DNA from: Cokeromyces recurvatus
Lineage: Eukaryota > Mucoromycota > Mucoromycetes > Mucorales > Mucoraceae
Direction: 5' to 3'
Assembly (NCBI RefSeq): GCF_025118155.1
Contig: NW_026251416.1
Span: 1 to 64,000 of the forward strand
Length of the DNA stretch: 64,000 nucleotides
The position numbers were made by a program, and so were the translations under genes. The notes below the pieces were generated by a model. The model did no database searches. It was not told the origin of the DNA and saw only the letters and a program-made list of their open reading frames with translations. Shown here in pieces: positions 36,223-46,920 of the stretch. Position 1 is the first letter of the stretch; the number at the start of each line of letters is the position of its first letter.

Positions 36223-36999
36223 TTATAAATGAACACTGGCAGTACAGCCATTTTCCATACGTAAATGTCTATTTAATGCATCCATTCTAGCAAAAGATTT
36301 ATGACAATGATGACAAGCATAAGGTCGAATTCCCCAATGTAATTTTTCATGTCTATTACGATCATGTTGTCTAGCAAATCTTCTTCCACAATGAGAACAT
36401 GCATAAGGTCGTTCTGTTGTATGAGTTTTCATATGAGACGTAAGATTATAAGGACGAGTAAAAGATCGTCCACAGTTATCATGTTGACATACATACAAAG
36501 CACCTTCTACAGGTGTCTTTTTATTACGTTCTGTAGATACCACTTCCTTTTTAGAGATCTTATTCTTTATACCCTTACCACGACCACGACCGCGACCACG
36601 ACGGGGTTTATTCGTTTTAATTATCATCATTTCTTCAGGAGGAGATTCTTCTTGTTTCATAACGTGTTTTAAATTAAAATTATTTAATGCAGCTTCATGT
36701 TCAGCAATAAATTGATCTACGAGATCAATACTAGGAATTTCTTCAAAACTAGTTGGAGCCATAAATGAGGGCATATCAAGAGGAGGTACCATCATCATAT
36801 TCAAAAGACCTTGTTCTTGAAAATTACATTCAGGTGTTAATAGTAACAAATCATTATTAGGTGATTCAATTGGACTAGGATAAAATGGATATCCTTCTAT
36901 TTTTCTTGCAGTATCAAATAATGAAGTATCAAAAGGATTATAATCTGAAAGAGGAGAAGCAAAGATATTTTGACTATAAAATGCAGTAGTATTATTCAT
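36223..36999 (-). CDS. C2H2 zinc-finger factor, Crz1-like
   Basis: Intronless, 258 aa. The acidic/Pro-rich N-terminal half (residues 1-130) is followed by a basic RGRGRGRGKG patch (about 135-145). Three C2H2 fingers sit at about 170-250: CQHDNCGRSFTRPYNLTSHMKTH, CSHCGRRFARQHDRNRHEKLH and CHHCHKSFARMDALNRHLRM. The RPYNL...SH and FARQHDR..RH finger helices are those of calcineurin-regulated Crz1/Prz1, which activate salt, alkaline and cell-wall stress genes (ENA pumps in yeast). No PxIxIT calcineurin-docking motif is obvious to me, and the third finger ends H-x-M-E-N-G-C rather than the usual second His, so binding to a Crz1 site needs testing. Other short C2H2 developmental regulators are the alternative. 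Confidence 0.8.
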   Translation of the reverse strand: MNNTTAFYSQNIFASPLSDYNPFDTSLFDTARKIEGYPFYPSPIESPNNDLLLLTPECNFQEQGLLNMMMVPPLDMPSFMAPTSFEEIPSIDLVDQFIAEHEAALNNFNLKHVMKQEESPPEEMMIIKTNKPRRGRGRGRGKGIKNKISKKEVVSTERNKKTPVEGALYVCQHDNCGRSFTRPYNLTSHMKTHTTERPYACSHCGRRFARQHDRNRHEKLHWGIRPYACHHCHKSFARMDALNRHLRMENGCTASVHL

Positions 37000-37201
37000 A
37001 TGTAATAATAATTATATAAATGTATATATTTAATGAAAAGAAGAGAGAGAAAGAAGGAAAAAAAAAAAAGACACAAATACTTGAAAATGAATCTTGTATT
37101 TATATACATCAGAGTTTTAAATGTTTTTCTTTTATTCTTTCTTTCATTCTTTCTTGCTTTTTTAGTGTAACAAATCGTAAATGTTTCCGATAAAGTTGTA
37201 C

Positions 37202-37255
<54 letters not shown>

Positions 37256-38515
37256 AGAGAATTATTTTCATATGATCAAAGAAAGAATAAAATGAAATAA
37301 AGTAAGTAAAAATAAATAAATAGTTTATATCTAAAAATAAATCAAGCATAACGAGTCATCAACTGTTATAGATGCTCTGTAGACAATTTATAGACTTTAC
37401 TTTTACATACGTCAAAAGTCATAACTGAGTACAAAAAAAAAAAAAAAAAAAAAGGTACCATTTTTTTTTTAGAATAAAGTTTTTATTTAGCAAAAGTTTG
37501 TACTTGTATAAAGAAAACTTACAAATTTATATATATGTTTATGTATACAACAGTAGTAAATAATATTTTACATATTTGTTGTTGTTATTGTTGTTGTTAT
37601 TGTTATTATCATTCTATCAACTTGTTAAAGTAACACTGTTTTTTTTTATAAATATCTTGTATCTATAGTTACGACTTACTTTGCCTCTTATTATTGTAAG
37701 CCACCTCCAGTTTCCTTTTCAAGACTTGTCTCTATATCACGTATCTATGATGATTGTTGTCAAAGCACGTTATGTATACATATATGATTTAACATTCATA
37801 TTCTCATAGACTATTCATAATCTTATCTCACTCACTCACATACACACATACTCGCATCAGCTTATTAAAGATATTATATATACAATAATTGTCATTTTAG
37901 ATTATTTATTTATTTAATAAAGAGATAAAATAGTTGAATTTCCCTTGTCATATGTACTACTACAATGTTTGATATTCTATTTATACTATCAAAGTAACTT
38001 TTTTTTTGTTTCATGACAGTGATGATTATAGCTTGTTCCGAATATGCATTGTTGATCCTAAACATAAAAAAATAAAAATAAAATAAAATAAAAAAAAAGC
38101 TTGTATATTTTTTTTAATAGTGGGTCGATTTGAGTACCTATGCGTATAATAGAATTTAGCAGATACCCTATTTTATTTTATTTTATTTTATTTCTTTCTT
38201 TCTTACTTATTTGTGTATCTATTGCACAAAAGAAGAGAAAAGAAAAAAGTCTAAACTTGTTGTATAACGATTATAACGTGGGCATACGTAAAGAAAATAA
38301 GCTGGCATAGTTTATTATGAATCGATATATGAAAACTATCCTTTTATATATAAATATATACATTTATATAAATATAATAATAGAAGGAATGTATGTATAG
38401 AAAAGAATAAATGAATTAAAAGATAGAACAGAAATAGAATAAAATATTGGTTTATTGATAAATAATAATAAGAAGTTGCATATATATTAATTACATAATA
38501 TAATTAAATATAAAG

Positions 38516-38558
<43 letters not shown>

Positions 38559-38759
38559 TATTAAGTTTATGGATTATGCGCCTCATTTTTTAAGTTTATT
38601 TCAAAAAAAGGAAATCAGATATGGCTGAATTATTTTTGGCTTTTCGTTTTACATAAATAATAAGCCCAGCCAACAATAGATCATATTGTGACTAATTCGT
38701 CTAAAGTTTACCAAAAAAAAAATATATTTAAAAAAAAATCCCCATTTCTTTACGTAAGC
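37000..38759. other. Long 5' region of the Crz1-like gene
   Basis: AT-rich DNA with a 46-bp A tract (37,207-37,252), a 37-bp T tract (38,520-38,556), TTTTA pentamer repeats (about 38,166-38,192) and GTT/ATT repeats (about 37,577-37,605). No credible gene. Confidence 0.4.
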
Positions 38760-40130
38760 AAGGCTCGAAAGGGGAAGGTGATTGAGTATTGAATAAAATC
38801 GCTTCAATTACTTCTTTAGGTGATTTATTTAAATGCTTCTTGTAATTTTGTTGTTGTTAGCAATACATCGATTCCAGAGGTTTTTTTATTATTTATTTAT
38901 TTTTGCCCAATACTCTTCAGTTGGATACAGGAACGGGGACTATAGGAAGGTAAAAGTTTAAATCTTTTATTCTCCTCTACAGATGATCTCAGTCATTTCT
39001 TTTTATGTTATAAGACGACAGCTATCAAAATATCCTTGTAATTCTATTTATTTTCATTGGAAATCCTTGATGCACTTGTTTAAAGGAAAACGAAACAAGT
39101 AAGCACCTTTTACATAATCATCGTTTAAAGTTCTTTAGATCAGAAGAAACTTTTTTTATTTTTGAATACAAGTGCTGCTACAACACCGCATACCTTTCGA
39201 TCAATTTCTTTTTTTTTTTCAGTCTATAAAGAGTTGTTTATTGCTTGAAGAAAAGAGTTTTTTTTCCCCTTTTATTCATTTGTTTCATGTTTTGGCTACT
39301 AATCATCTTTAGATTAGCTCGCTAGATTTGATGTATTGTGGTAAGCTTTGGTTTGTTGGGCTAATTTCTAGAAAAAAAAAAGAGCATCTAAATATTTTAT
39401 AGATTAAGGACAGAAATATCAAGACATACCTTTAAAGCCAAAAAATATATATATATATATATATATATATCCTAGAGATGAGTTGTTTGTATGGTTTTCC
39501 CCCACGAGTATGCTGCCTACTTTTGACTTATATATATATACATATATATTCTCTCCCAATCTTGAAAGCAAGAGGGTTAAATAGACTGTTTTTAATAATC
39601 TTGATCGAGTCCCTGAGAAAGAGATTGAACTTATGTAAGCAATATAGACAACAGCAACCATTAGGAAATTTTAAAAGAGCGAATTCCTATTATTAATACG
39701 TTTAAAATTGAATTATTATTATTATTATTATTATTTTTTCTTTGATACAATCTGTAACAAATTCAGAATAATGAATCCTGCAATTGTCCATAACAATGTA
39801 GGCTCCATGTTTTCCTCGCTTATCTAAAATATTCATAGTTTGTTCGATAAATTTTAATACATGGTAGGCGAGAGAATGATTATGGAAAATTAAAGTCTAG
39901 AATACGAGATAGAACAGTACCTTTGTATATACTCTACCACCTTCAAACCATTTTACATATATAGCGACCTTATAATTCGATTATTGCTTCCAAAATGATG
40001 GGTGGTATATCTTCAGGTACTGTTTCGTGCCCAGTGCTGTTCTTTTAGATGTTGTCCTCGTCAATTTATCATATTTTATAATCACATATCATGATGAAGT
40101 CACTCATGATCGTGTAAATTTATAAACCTT
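38760..40130 (-). pseudogene. Decayed Tc1/mariner-like transposase, in two pieces
   Basis: Read on the minus strand. At about 39,870-39,750 the frame gives LKFIEQTMNILDKRGKHGAY, then IVMDNCRIHYSEFV, which holds the second catalytic Asp of a Tc1/mariner DDE domain. Further along, at about 38,950-38,910, SPFLYPTEEYWAKI matches the PPYSPFLNPIEEYW block with the third acid. About 0.8 kb separates the two blocks where the family has only some 20 codons, so something was inserted between them or two relics abut. Stops occur throughout. The 5' side (minus strand) lies less than about 100 bp from the start of Fanzor relic A, which points the other way. Confidence 0.6.
38960..39745. other. Sequence interrupting the transposase relic
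   Basis: About 0.8 kb with (TA)n blocks (39,445-39,470; 39,531-39,550), lying where the transposase should be continuous. No ORF or terminal repeat identified; possibly a small non-autonomous insertion. Confidence 0.3.
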
Positions 40131-40226
40131 CGATGAAAATGTTGCCTTTCACTTCTTTATTCTTTTTTTATATTTCGCCATTTTCTCCCTAAATGATCTT
40201 TATTTTTTTTTATATATTGGCCTTAA

Positions 40227-41715
40227 ATGAATTACTTAAAAGTAATAACTTTAAAAGCATCTGTTTCCGGTATACAATGGAGACGCGAACTCATACCAAG
40301 GCCAAAAGATCTTGTATCAACCGTTAACATACTTGTTTCCCGTTTTTTTGCATTGAAAAAATTTATATTCATCAATGAATTGGAAAGAATCGAGTTTTTT
40401 TTTTTTTTTTTTTTTTTTGATCTGGAAAAAACACGCTGAAAAGGACTTTTACATTAAAGTGTTCCTGAAGCTCACCAAACAAAATCGTAAACCTTCTAAA
40501 TCAACGAAAACTAAAGACTATAGAGATTTAATACAAAAGTATAAAAACGAGTATTGTATCTTAACCAAGTACGACCCCATCGAGTTGAAATACGCACAAC
40601 AAATAGCAGCATATGAGTGCGCGAAGATCGACACAGCGTACAAAAATTCAGTCATATTACAATTTGGAAATCGTTTCCGGATGTTCATTAACCATCTTAC
40701 ACAACAAGAGGCCAAGATAACCAAGAGGAAGCGAGAATTAAAGAAAGCCAAGAAAAGAGAGGATAATATCAAGCAAATCTTTTCTGACGGAATCACGAAG
40801 CCCTTAACCCAATTGAAGCTTTCCTTTGCCTCCTGTAATACACAGAGTATGCCAGCAACCCATTTGGACGACAAGGGTCGTCAAACGTATTAAAGAATTC
40901 TTTGGTACATATGGATCACGTTGCGAATTTATGAAAGCAAGTATATATTATGACTGTAAGGCACAGCCTTTGAAGCACCTTAAAGCATATTGCAAGATGG
41001 CAAAGTACTGTGAAGAATTAGGCTGCAAATCATTCATGTGTTTTCCGCTCCGCCGAATGTATGTGCCATGCTATATAACGGTTGATGCGTTGATCGTGAA
41101 CAATCATATTCTGCGTAATACAATTAGATTTAATTTAGACAAAGGCTTCATTTGGAGCCAAATAGTCAACCTCTCATCGAAGGGCATGAAGGATCAAGGT
41201 GCTTCGAAATCCTTGAAGTCTCGCGGAATGATTCAGTCTGATGGGGGTAGGCGTGTCGATGTTAAAACAAAATAAAGAGAGTACAAAGGGTGGTATGCGT
41301 GGTACCAGACTAAAAGAAGATGATAACTTTCGATACATACACCAGTTGTCCAAAACTGAACTCGAGGAAACTACCGGAAGATGTGTCCTTATTGATCCTG
41401 GACGGAGAGATATGCTCTATTGCATGCAGGAGAATAGTAAATCTGGAAAAGACAAACACACTTACAGATACACCAGCAGCCAGTGTGCGGTTGAGATGAA
41501 AAAAAAAAATTGGGAAACTGCGCGACATGAAAAAAACCTATGTCAGTAAAGGAGTATGAAAACTATCTATCAAGATTTCCAGCATCAGCAATCAAAGTAG
41601 ACAAGTCCTCTGACTACCTCAAAGCATGTTCTATAGTCGAGGATCCACTTCGAGAGTACTACTCAAACGAAGCTTCATTTCTTTCTTTTTTCTTTAAAAA
41701 AAAGAAAAAAAAAAC
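40227..41715 (+). pseudogene. Fanzor-type TnpB-like nuclease, relic A (truncated, frameshifted)
   Basis: Successive overlapping frames on the plus strand read as one protein. An N-terminal ITLKASVSGIQWRRELIPR segment is broken by a 24-bp T tract (40,395-40,418). Helical recognition-lobe sequence (AQQIAAYECAKIDTAYKNSV) is broken near 40,870. SIYYDCKAQPLKHLKAYCKM and KSFMCFPLRRMYVPCYITVD are followed by another break near 41,240. RuvC-I is present as VLIDPGRRDMLYC (about 41,385-41,425) with its Asp, then YRYTSSQCAVE, a break near 41,545, and helical sequence to about 41,690. RuvC-II, RuvC-III and the zinc finger are missing. The Fanzor assignment comes from the IDPG RuvC-I block and overall resemblance to mucoralean Fanzor proteins as I remember them. 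Not functional as read. Confidence 0.65.
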
Positions 41716-41940
41716 GTATTAATAAGGTCTTCACAGATGCCTCAATCAACAATGTTTGGAGTCCTTTTCGCATCTGGAACCGAGAAGGGCTTGACTGCCC
41801 AACTCGGTTCAAGAGACAGTCTTTGAAACGCCCCTTAACCCAACAATCAACAAGTCTCTTCCAGAAAACTTTTTCCGCCATATGCCACCCAATGAAGGCC
41901 GCAAATCTCCCTGGGGGATGGATATTGATATAGTAAACCA
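41716..41940 (+). pseudogene. Possible retroelement RNase H-like fragment
   Basis: Immediately after Fanzor A breaks off, one frame begins VFTDASINN, and after a one-frame shift continues FGVLFASGTEKGL, then LGSRD. TDAS followed by a glycine-containing strand resembles the start of retrotransposon RNase H. The minus-strand frame over the same bases is equally long and I cannot choose with certainty. If correct, a retroelement insertion removed the Fanzor C-terminus. Confidence 0.25.
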
Positions 41941-41964
41941 TGATACAGATGAGTTCTTTTTTTG

Positions 41965-42022
41965 ATTCGTCCAGAAAAAAACTAACATTGTCTGAAGTTA
42001 GTGTAAAAACTGTAAGGTGTAC
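41965..42022 (+). mobile_element. Conserved right-end sequence of Fanzor relic A
   Basis: ATTCGTC, an A run, then ACTAACATTGTCTGAAGTT (from 41,981) and AGTGTAAAAACTGTAAG. Closely similar, in the same orientation, to 46,740-46,802 beyond relic B, so it is probably the transposon end. No matching left inverted copy was found by eye. Confidence 0.5.
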
Positions 42023-42347
42023 AAATGAAGAATGAAGAGTAGAGTAAACTAAACTATTATTTATCCCATTGGATAAAAATAAAATCTTTTTTTTTTGTCG
42101 TTTTCTTTAACAAATAAAGTAGTAACCTTGTATCAAAGTATATACATAAAAAAAATAATAATAATAATGATTGGGCCTTCTTCTCCTCCTACAGTCAATT
42201 AAGAATAAACGTAGGAATCATCAAGATGTGCTTATTTAAACTTTAGTTTGTGTGACGTTTTTGTTGTTTATTAAAAAAATAAAAAAATAAATAATTTGTC
42301 CCCCTCAATAATTGTTTATTCATTTTTTTTTTTCTTCTTTTAACGAA
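42023..42347. other. ZIM17 promoter region
   Basis: AT-rich DNA between the Fanzor A right end and the ZIM17 start, with an (AAT)n patch near 42,155. The T-rich leader precedes the ATG. Confidence 0.4.
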
Positions 42348-42917
42348 ATGCTTAGATCCTTTCAACAACTCCGTCAATCATTAATAACATGCCCTAAAAG
42401 TGTATATCTTAAAAGATATCAACCCCTTCCTAGAATATTACCGGCATATCATTATGACAAATTATATAAACCCCATACTACAGCCATCTGTCAAAGATTT
42501 TCCTTTCATACAATTCAGCCTCAATTTAAAGAACAACCACCATCTCCAGAGGATGAAAATGTATATAAACGTCAAATGCTAATTGGATTTACTTGTACAG
42601 TTTGTCATGAACGTTCTCATCATACCATGTCAAAACACGCATATACTAAAGGTGTTGTACTAATTCAATGCCCTGGTTGTAAGAACCGACACCTGATTGC
42701 AGATAATCTTGGATGGTTTAAGGACAATAAAACAACAGTAGAAGATTTAGTAAAGGAAAAGGGAGAAGCCATTCGCAAAGTAATTGTAGATGAACAGGGA
42801 ATTGAGCGTTTAGGTGATTTAATGGAATGGTTACCCGAGATTACTGAAGAAGAAAAAATGAAAAAGGAGCAAGCTAAACTATTAAAGACAGAAACACATA
42901 ATAATAAAGGAGAATAG
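42348..42917 (+). CDS. ZIM17: Mitochondrial DNL zinc-ribbon Hsp70-escort protein (Zim17/Hep1)
   Basis: Intronless, 189 aa. A mitochondrial presequence-like N-terminus ([12 protein letters not shown]..., basic, no acids, about 50 residues) precedes the DNL zinc-ribbon: [19 protein letters not shown], then [17 protein letters not shown], with both C-x2-C pairs and the DNLGWF signature intact. A charged C-terminal tail follows. In yeast Zim17 sits in the matrix and prevents aggregation of mtHsp70 Ssc1, supporting import and Fe-S biogenesis. The gene is intact although flanked on both sides by Fanzor relics, so the insertions seem to have spared its coding region and possibly its promoter (325 bp from relic A's end). 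Confidence 0.93.
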   Translation: MLRSFQQLRQSLITCPKSVYLKRYQPLPRILPAYHYDKLYKPHTTAICQRFSFHTIQPQFKEQPPSPEDENVYKRQMLIGFTCTVCHERSHHTMSKHAYTKGVVLIQCPGCKNRHLIADNLGWFKDNKTTVEDLVKEKGEAIRKVIVDEQGIERLGDLMEWLPEITEEEKMKKEQAKLLKTETHNNKGE

Positions 42918-43740
42918 AATGGTTTACATGTATTATTATATTCTTATCATTTCATGAAAATCAGAGTTTAGAGTAGAGTAGAGTAGATAGCCTTAAAGGA
43001 CAAAAAAAAAAAAAAAAGAGGGGATTATATACAAATAACAATAAATATATCAATCAAGTAAATTTGGGGGTAACAGAATAAAGTCAAAAAAGATCATTTA
43101 TAAGTCAATAACATAAAATAGAGTTGTTGTATTCTTTAAAACGGTCTATATTGATTCAAAGAACCATTATTAACAAGTATACATACATGTGTATTATGTC
43201 TATTAAAGCCGTCACTAATAGCTTTTCTTCGATTCAGGTGTGGATTCTTAAAAGCAGTCAGCTTCCCAAGCATTCGTACCATGATAGCACTACACGGTGT
43301 AAGAGTGGGGCTTAAAACTCATTTCTTTTTATTATAACATATATCAAACCTTGAGAGCCAAAGAAAAAAAAAAAGGATATGAGATCTCTTTGTCTCTTTA
43401 AACTGATAACTTCATATCTGTATTCAGCCAGTCTAAAAGAAACACAAATAAATAGATAGTCTGCGCTTGGATTAAATAACTAATAAGCAAGACATCTTTA
43501 GTGAATTAATCTTGTGATGTGATCTTCAATATATAATAACTTAATCCTATTGCATTGGATGTCGGATAGATAATTATGTACTGAATGAACTGATTATAAA
43601 CCTGATAGATAAGAGCTGTCAGAATGCTCTGTCTGATAAAATAGATGAATTAACTTTATATGATACATTATTAAGATAAGAATTTTCCGAACGAAAGCCT
43701 GCATGTAGTATTATGCAATTAATACCAATATACTATTTCT
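42918..43740. other. Spacer between ZIM17 and Fanzor relic B
   Basis: Weakly coding-like fragments (for example 43,200-43,315) but no family recognised. It may include the left arm of relic B; no copy of the right-end sequence was seen. Confidence 0.35.
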
Positions 43741-43779
43741 TATAGAACTTAATAGTCGCCAAAAACCACGCCTATTTAC

Positions 43780-46526
43780 CCAGATGTCGAAGCTGTTATA
43801 CAGCAGAAAAAACAACAAGCAGAAGAAGCAGCAAAAGCAGCTGACGATTTGAATAAGAAATCTAAACAAAGAAGAGGTAATGTAAACTAACTGTTAATAA
43901 GAAAAACAGAAAAACTCAAACTGTTACAAGATATCAAACGCAAGGATACGTTTGAAGAAAAAAAAAAGTCGATTTCAAAGAGAGCACGCAGCTCAACACC
44001 TTTAGACCCAGACGTTACATGTAAATCTTGTGGTATTAGTGGGCACTCCTCGACTAGAAGCAAACTATATACCAACTATAATTTTACTTTACAAGAGCTA
44101 ATTCAACAAAAACTTGGTACTCAAAATGAAAGATACACAGTATCATTGCCTCTCAAATCATTCGTACTGGCACCGAGTAATGATATATTTGAGAACGCTC
44201 TTGAAAAAAATCCAAAATATGTCTGTTTATCTGCGGAAAGTTATCTTTAGGGCACAATTGTTTGTTGATGATTACATTTTTGAAACGCCCAGAAAGCTTG
44301 ACTAATGACTTTTTCCGTCAAAACTTCTGGTACTCTGTGTGTCGACTTGTTAATGGAAACATGAATATTAGCGAATTTACTCAAAAATACTCTCCTCAAA
44401 TTCCTTTCTTTGAAGAAACGTGGACTGAGCTTAATAACATTGAAGGAGTTAGCTTGAGAATAGAAGTTGAAGGTTTAAAAAACTATGGCCAAGTTTTATT
44501 CACTGCTTGCGAAACTGTTTCTACATGTTACAATAACTACTACATGGAGAATTTCGAAAATATAGTTTCAAATTATTTTATATACATGCTCCATGGTGCA
44601 TTTTCTGTAAGTAAAAAAAATTAAACATATGGTTATTTTTGCTACAATGACTAAAACTAACTTTTAATAGGGACATGAGAATGTTTGTGATCAAGTCTAT
44701 CGTATATGACCATGTTTTAAATGACTTGTTTTCTTCTGTACCAGTACATATAACGGCTGGCAATATCTCAAATTCTTTAAACGAACAGACACAAAAGAGA
44801 GTTCGTATTTTTTTGAACCCCCTAATGCTGAAGATCAGGAATAGGCTGCCTTCACTTCCTGTGAGAAAAGAAATGCTGAATAGTGCTCCATTCAACATTA
44901 TGCCAACTTTAAGGTATATTCGTGAAAAATATTAAATTAGTAATTGCTGAGATTCAGCAGCAAGCATCTTCAGCACAGCCACCAGTAGTTCAACATCAAT
45001 AGCCTGTTTTACAAGAACCAGAGTCGTCAAATCAGCCATGAAAAAGACCCAAAAAGAAAAAGAAATCAAAAAAGAACAAAGACTCAAAAAAAGACAGAAG
45101 CAATAATACACAGTTCCAGCCACCTATAACATTTAGCTTGTTCCCTAATCCTAGTTTAAAATGGTGCTTTTTAAAGATAGATAGTCAAAAACCTGGTTAG
45201 TGTATTTAACAGAAGAATTTCACGAAGATAGCCTGAAGAAACGCTTTTTAATTATACCCAAAGAGTTTTCTTTGAACGTTTTGATTTTAAGAAGTTAAAA
45301 GTCAACAGGTAATTTTATAATGGGTTATAATTAATATATGTGTATTAATTTTTGTCTCAAATAGTCTCCAAGAATTGCAGAGCTTACCAGAGCAGAAAGG
45401 GAAGATATTTCACAATAGTCTGTACACAGATGGCTATACCTGTAGATTATCTTTCTGTCGCAAAAATTATCTTGGCTCAATTACGGATAAGGTTTCGCTT
45501 AAGTTGCATAGCTTTACAAACGAAGAGGTTAATCATTATTTTCGCCCTTGCACTGTTGATCCCAACAGAAAGGATGTATTTACGTCATACCATGGTGCTA
45601 ATGACATAAGGCGCTTATCATCAGCTGAATATTACGATATGAATGGTAATATTAATCATCAAAATCAAGAACAAGAGAACAAGAGAAGATTTGAATATTG
45701 AGCAAATTGAAACTAGTATACCTTCTCCAAAAACTGCAAGTCTGGAACGTTACAGTGTATATATATCATACATGTTACAGAATTTTGATACACTTTCAAG
45801 TTTTTATAATTTCTACACTGCGAGACTAAGATGGTGTAATCACTTTGGGTCTTAGCGAGCAATAGAAAATGCTGTCAATATTTTGATCAATGGATCAAAA
45901 AAATATAATAAAAATAGAAGAACACAAGAAGGAATAGACGGAAGAGAAAAAAGACTTCGACTAGATACCAAAGCAGCCAATCCGATTCCCATCCTACAAA
46001 ATTGGGAACAAAAAATTAAGGTACAACACACATTCTTTTTATTTTACTTCTGAAGCATTAACCATTTTTATATCTTTTTTGAAAGAAACTATAAAGAGAA
46101 ATTTGAGAAAGGTGACCGCAAAAAAATGCCTATGGTTGTATTTGGCGAAGGGTTTAAAAAACAAGTCTCAAGTGAAATTCAAAGGTTTAAGACATGGTGT
46201 TGTTAAAAAACTATACCGACAGTTAAAGTTGAGAGAAAAGCTCGGTGAGCTATTACTTTTGGGCATTGATGAATATAACACATCAAAGGTAAAACACATA
46301 TGTGCTTATATTACATGAGCAAGACTAACTTGTTTTATAGACTTGTAACAGTTGCTTACAAAAATCGGTTGAAAAATGCAAGCATGGCGAACGTAAAATC
46401 CATCAAGTATTAATATGCAAAAATTGTAATATCTATTGGAACCACGACTTCCTGGCTAGCAAAAATATGTTCACCATTACTCAATCTATTTGGAATGGGA
46501 ACAATCGCCCGAATATCTTTCAATGA
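43780..46526 (+). pseudogene. Fanzor-type TnpB-like nuclease, relic B (frameshifted, near full length)
   Basis: Fragments on the plus strand run in domain order. First a charged N-terminus (DVEAVIQQKKQQAEEAAKAA), then a CCHC-like knuckle (CKSCGISGHSSTRS, about 44,020-44,060) and helical lobes (44,262-44,930) with an intron-like gap near 44,610-44,670. RuvC-I is CTVDPNRKDVFTSYHG (Asp 45,558-45,560) followed by IRRLSSAEYYDMNG. RuvC-II is VVFGEG (Glu 46,147-46,149), then a frame change into LKNKSQVKFKGLRHGVV. RuvC-III is GIDEYNTSK (Asp 46,268-46,270), then a 52-bp GT-AG intron (46,289-46,340). The zinc finger is TCNSC...CKHG...CKNC and the final block WNHDFLASKNMF, ending at 46,526. All three catalytic acids and zinc cysteines remain, but several stops and frameshifts interrupt the frame. 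A different subfamily from relic A. Confidence 0.75.
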
Positions 46527-46739
46527 CAAAGAACCACCTCCAATGTGGTTGCTGCATCTTCACCGGTGACAGCTTAAAGATACCTGCAGATAAGTCTTTA
46601 CGAAAAGAAACAGCAATTTTTTTTTTTTTGAATTCTGTCTCCATTTAATTTCTCCTTTGTCCCATTTTTGCATCTGTATTTGAATTTTCTTTTTTATTCA
46701 TCCAAAAAAGGTAAATAAACTATCTGAAAGTTAATTTTA

Positions 46740-46802
46740 ATTCGTTAAAAAAAAAAAAAAACTAACGTCGTCTGAATTTCAAGTGTAAAACTGTATAGTA
46801 CA
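46740..46802 (+). mobile_element. Conserved right-end sequence of Fanzor relic B
   Basis: ATTCGTT, an A run, ACTAACGTCGTCTGAATTTC (from 46,761) and AAGTGTAAAACTGTATAG. About three quarters of the bases match 41,965-42,022 at the end of relic A. It lies about 215 bp beyond the stop of relic B and 120 bp before the EFR3 start. Confidence 0.5.
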
Positions 46803-46920
46803 GTCATCAATGCTACTTTATTTTATTGACTCCTCTTTTCCTTATATATCTTTTTTTTTCTTTATCTATTTATCTATCTATCTATCTACAAATATACATA
46901 TACACATATATAAAATAATA

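Noticed and set aside
36996..37349. 117-codon minus-strand frame with poly-Phe
   Set aside because: Created by a 46-bp A tract; no family features.
46532..46569. AACCAC/GTGGTT hairpin and TCACCGGTGA palindrome after Fanzor B
   Set aside because: Short and could be remnants of a longer coding end in another frame; too weak to call a guide-RNA structure without copies to compare.
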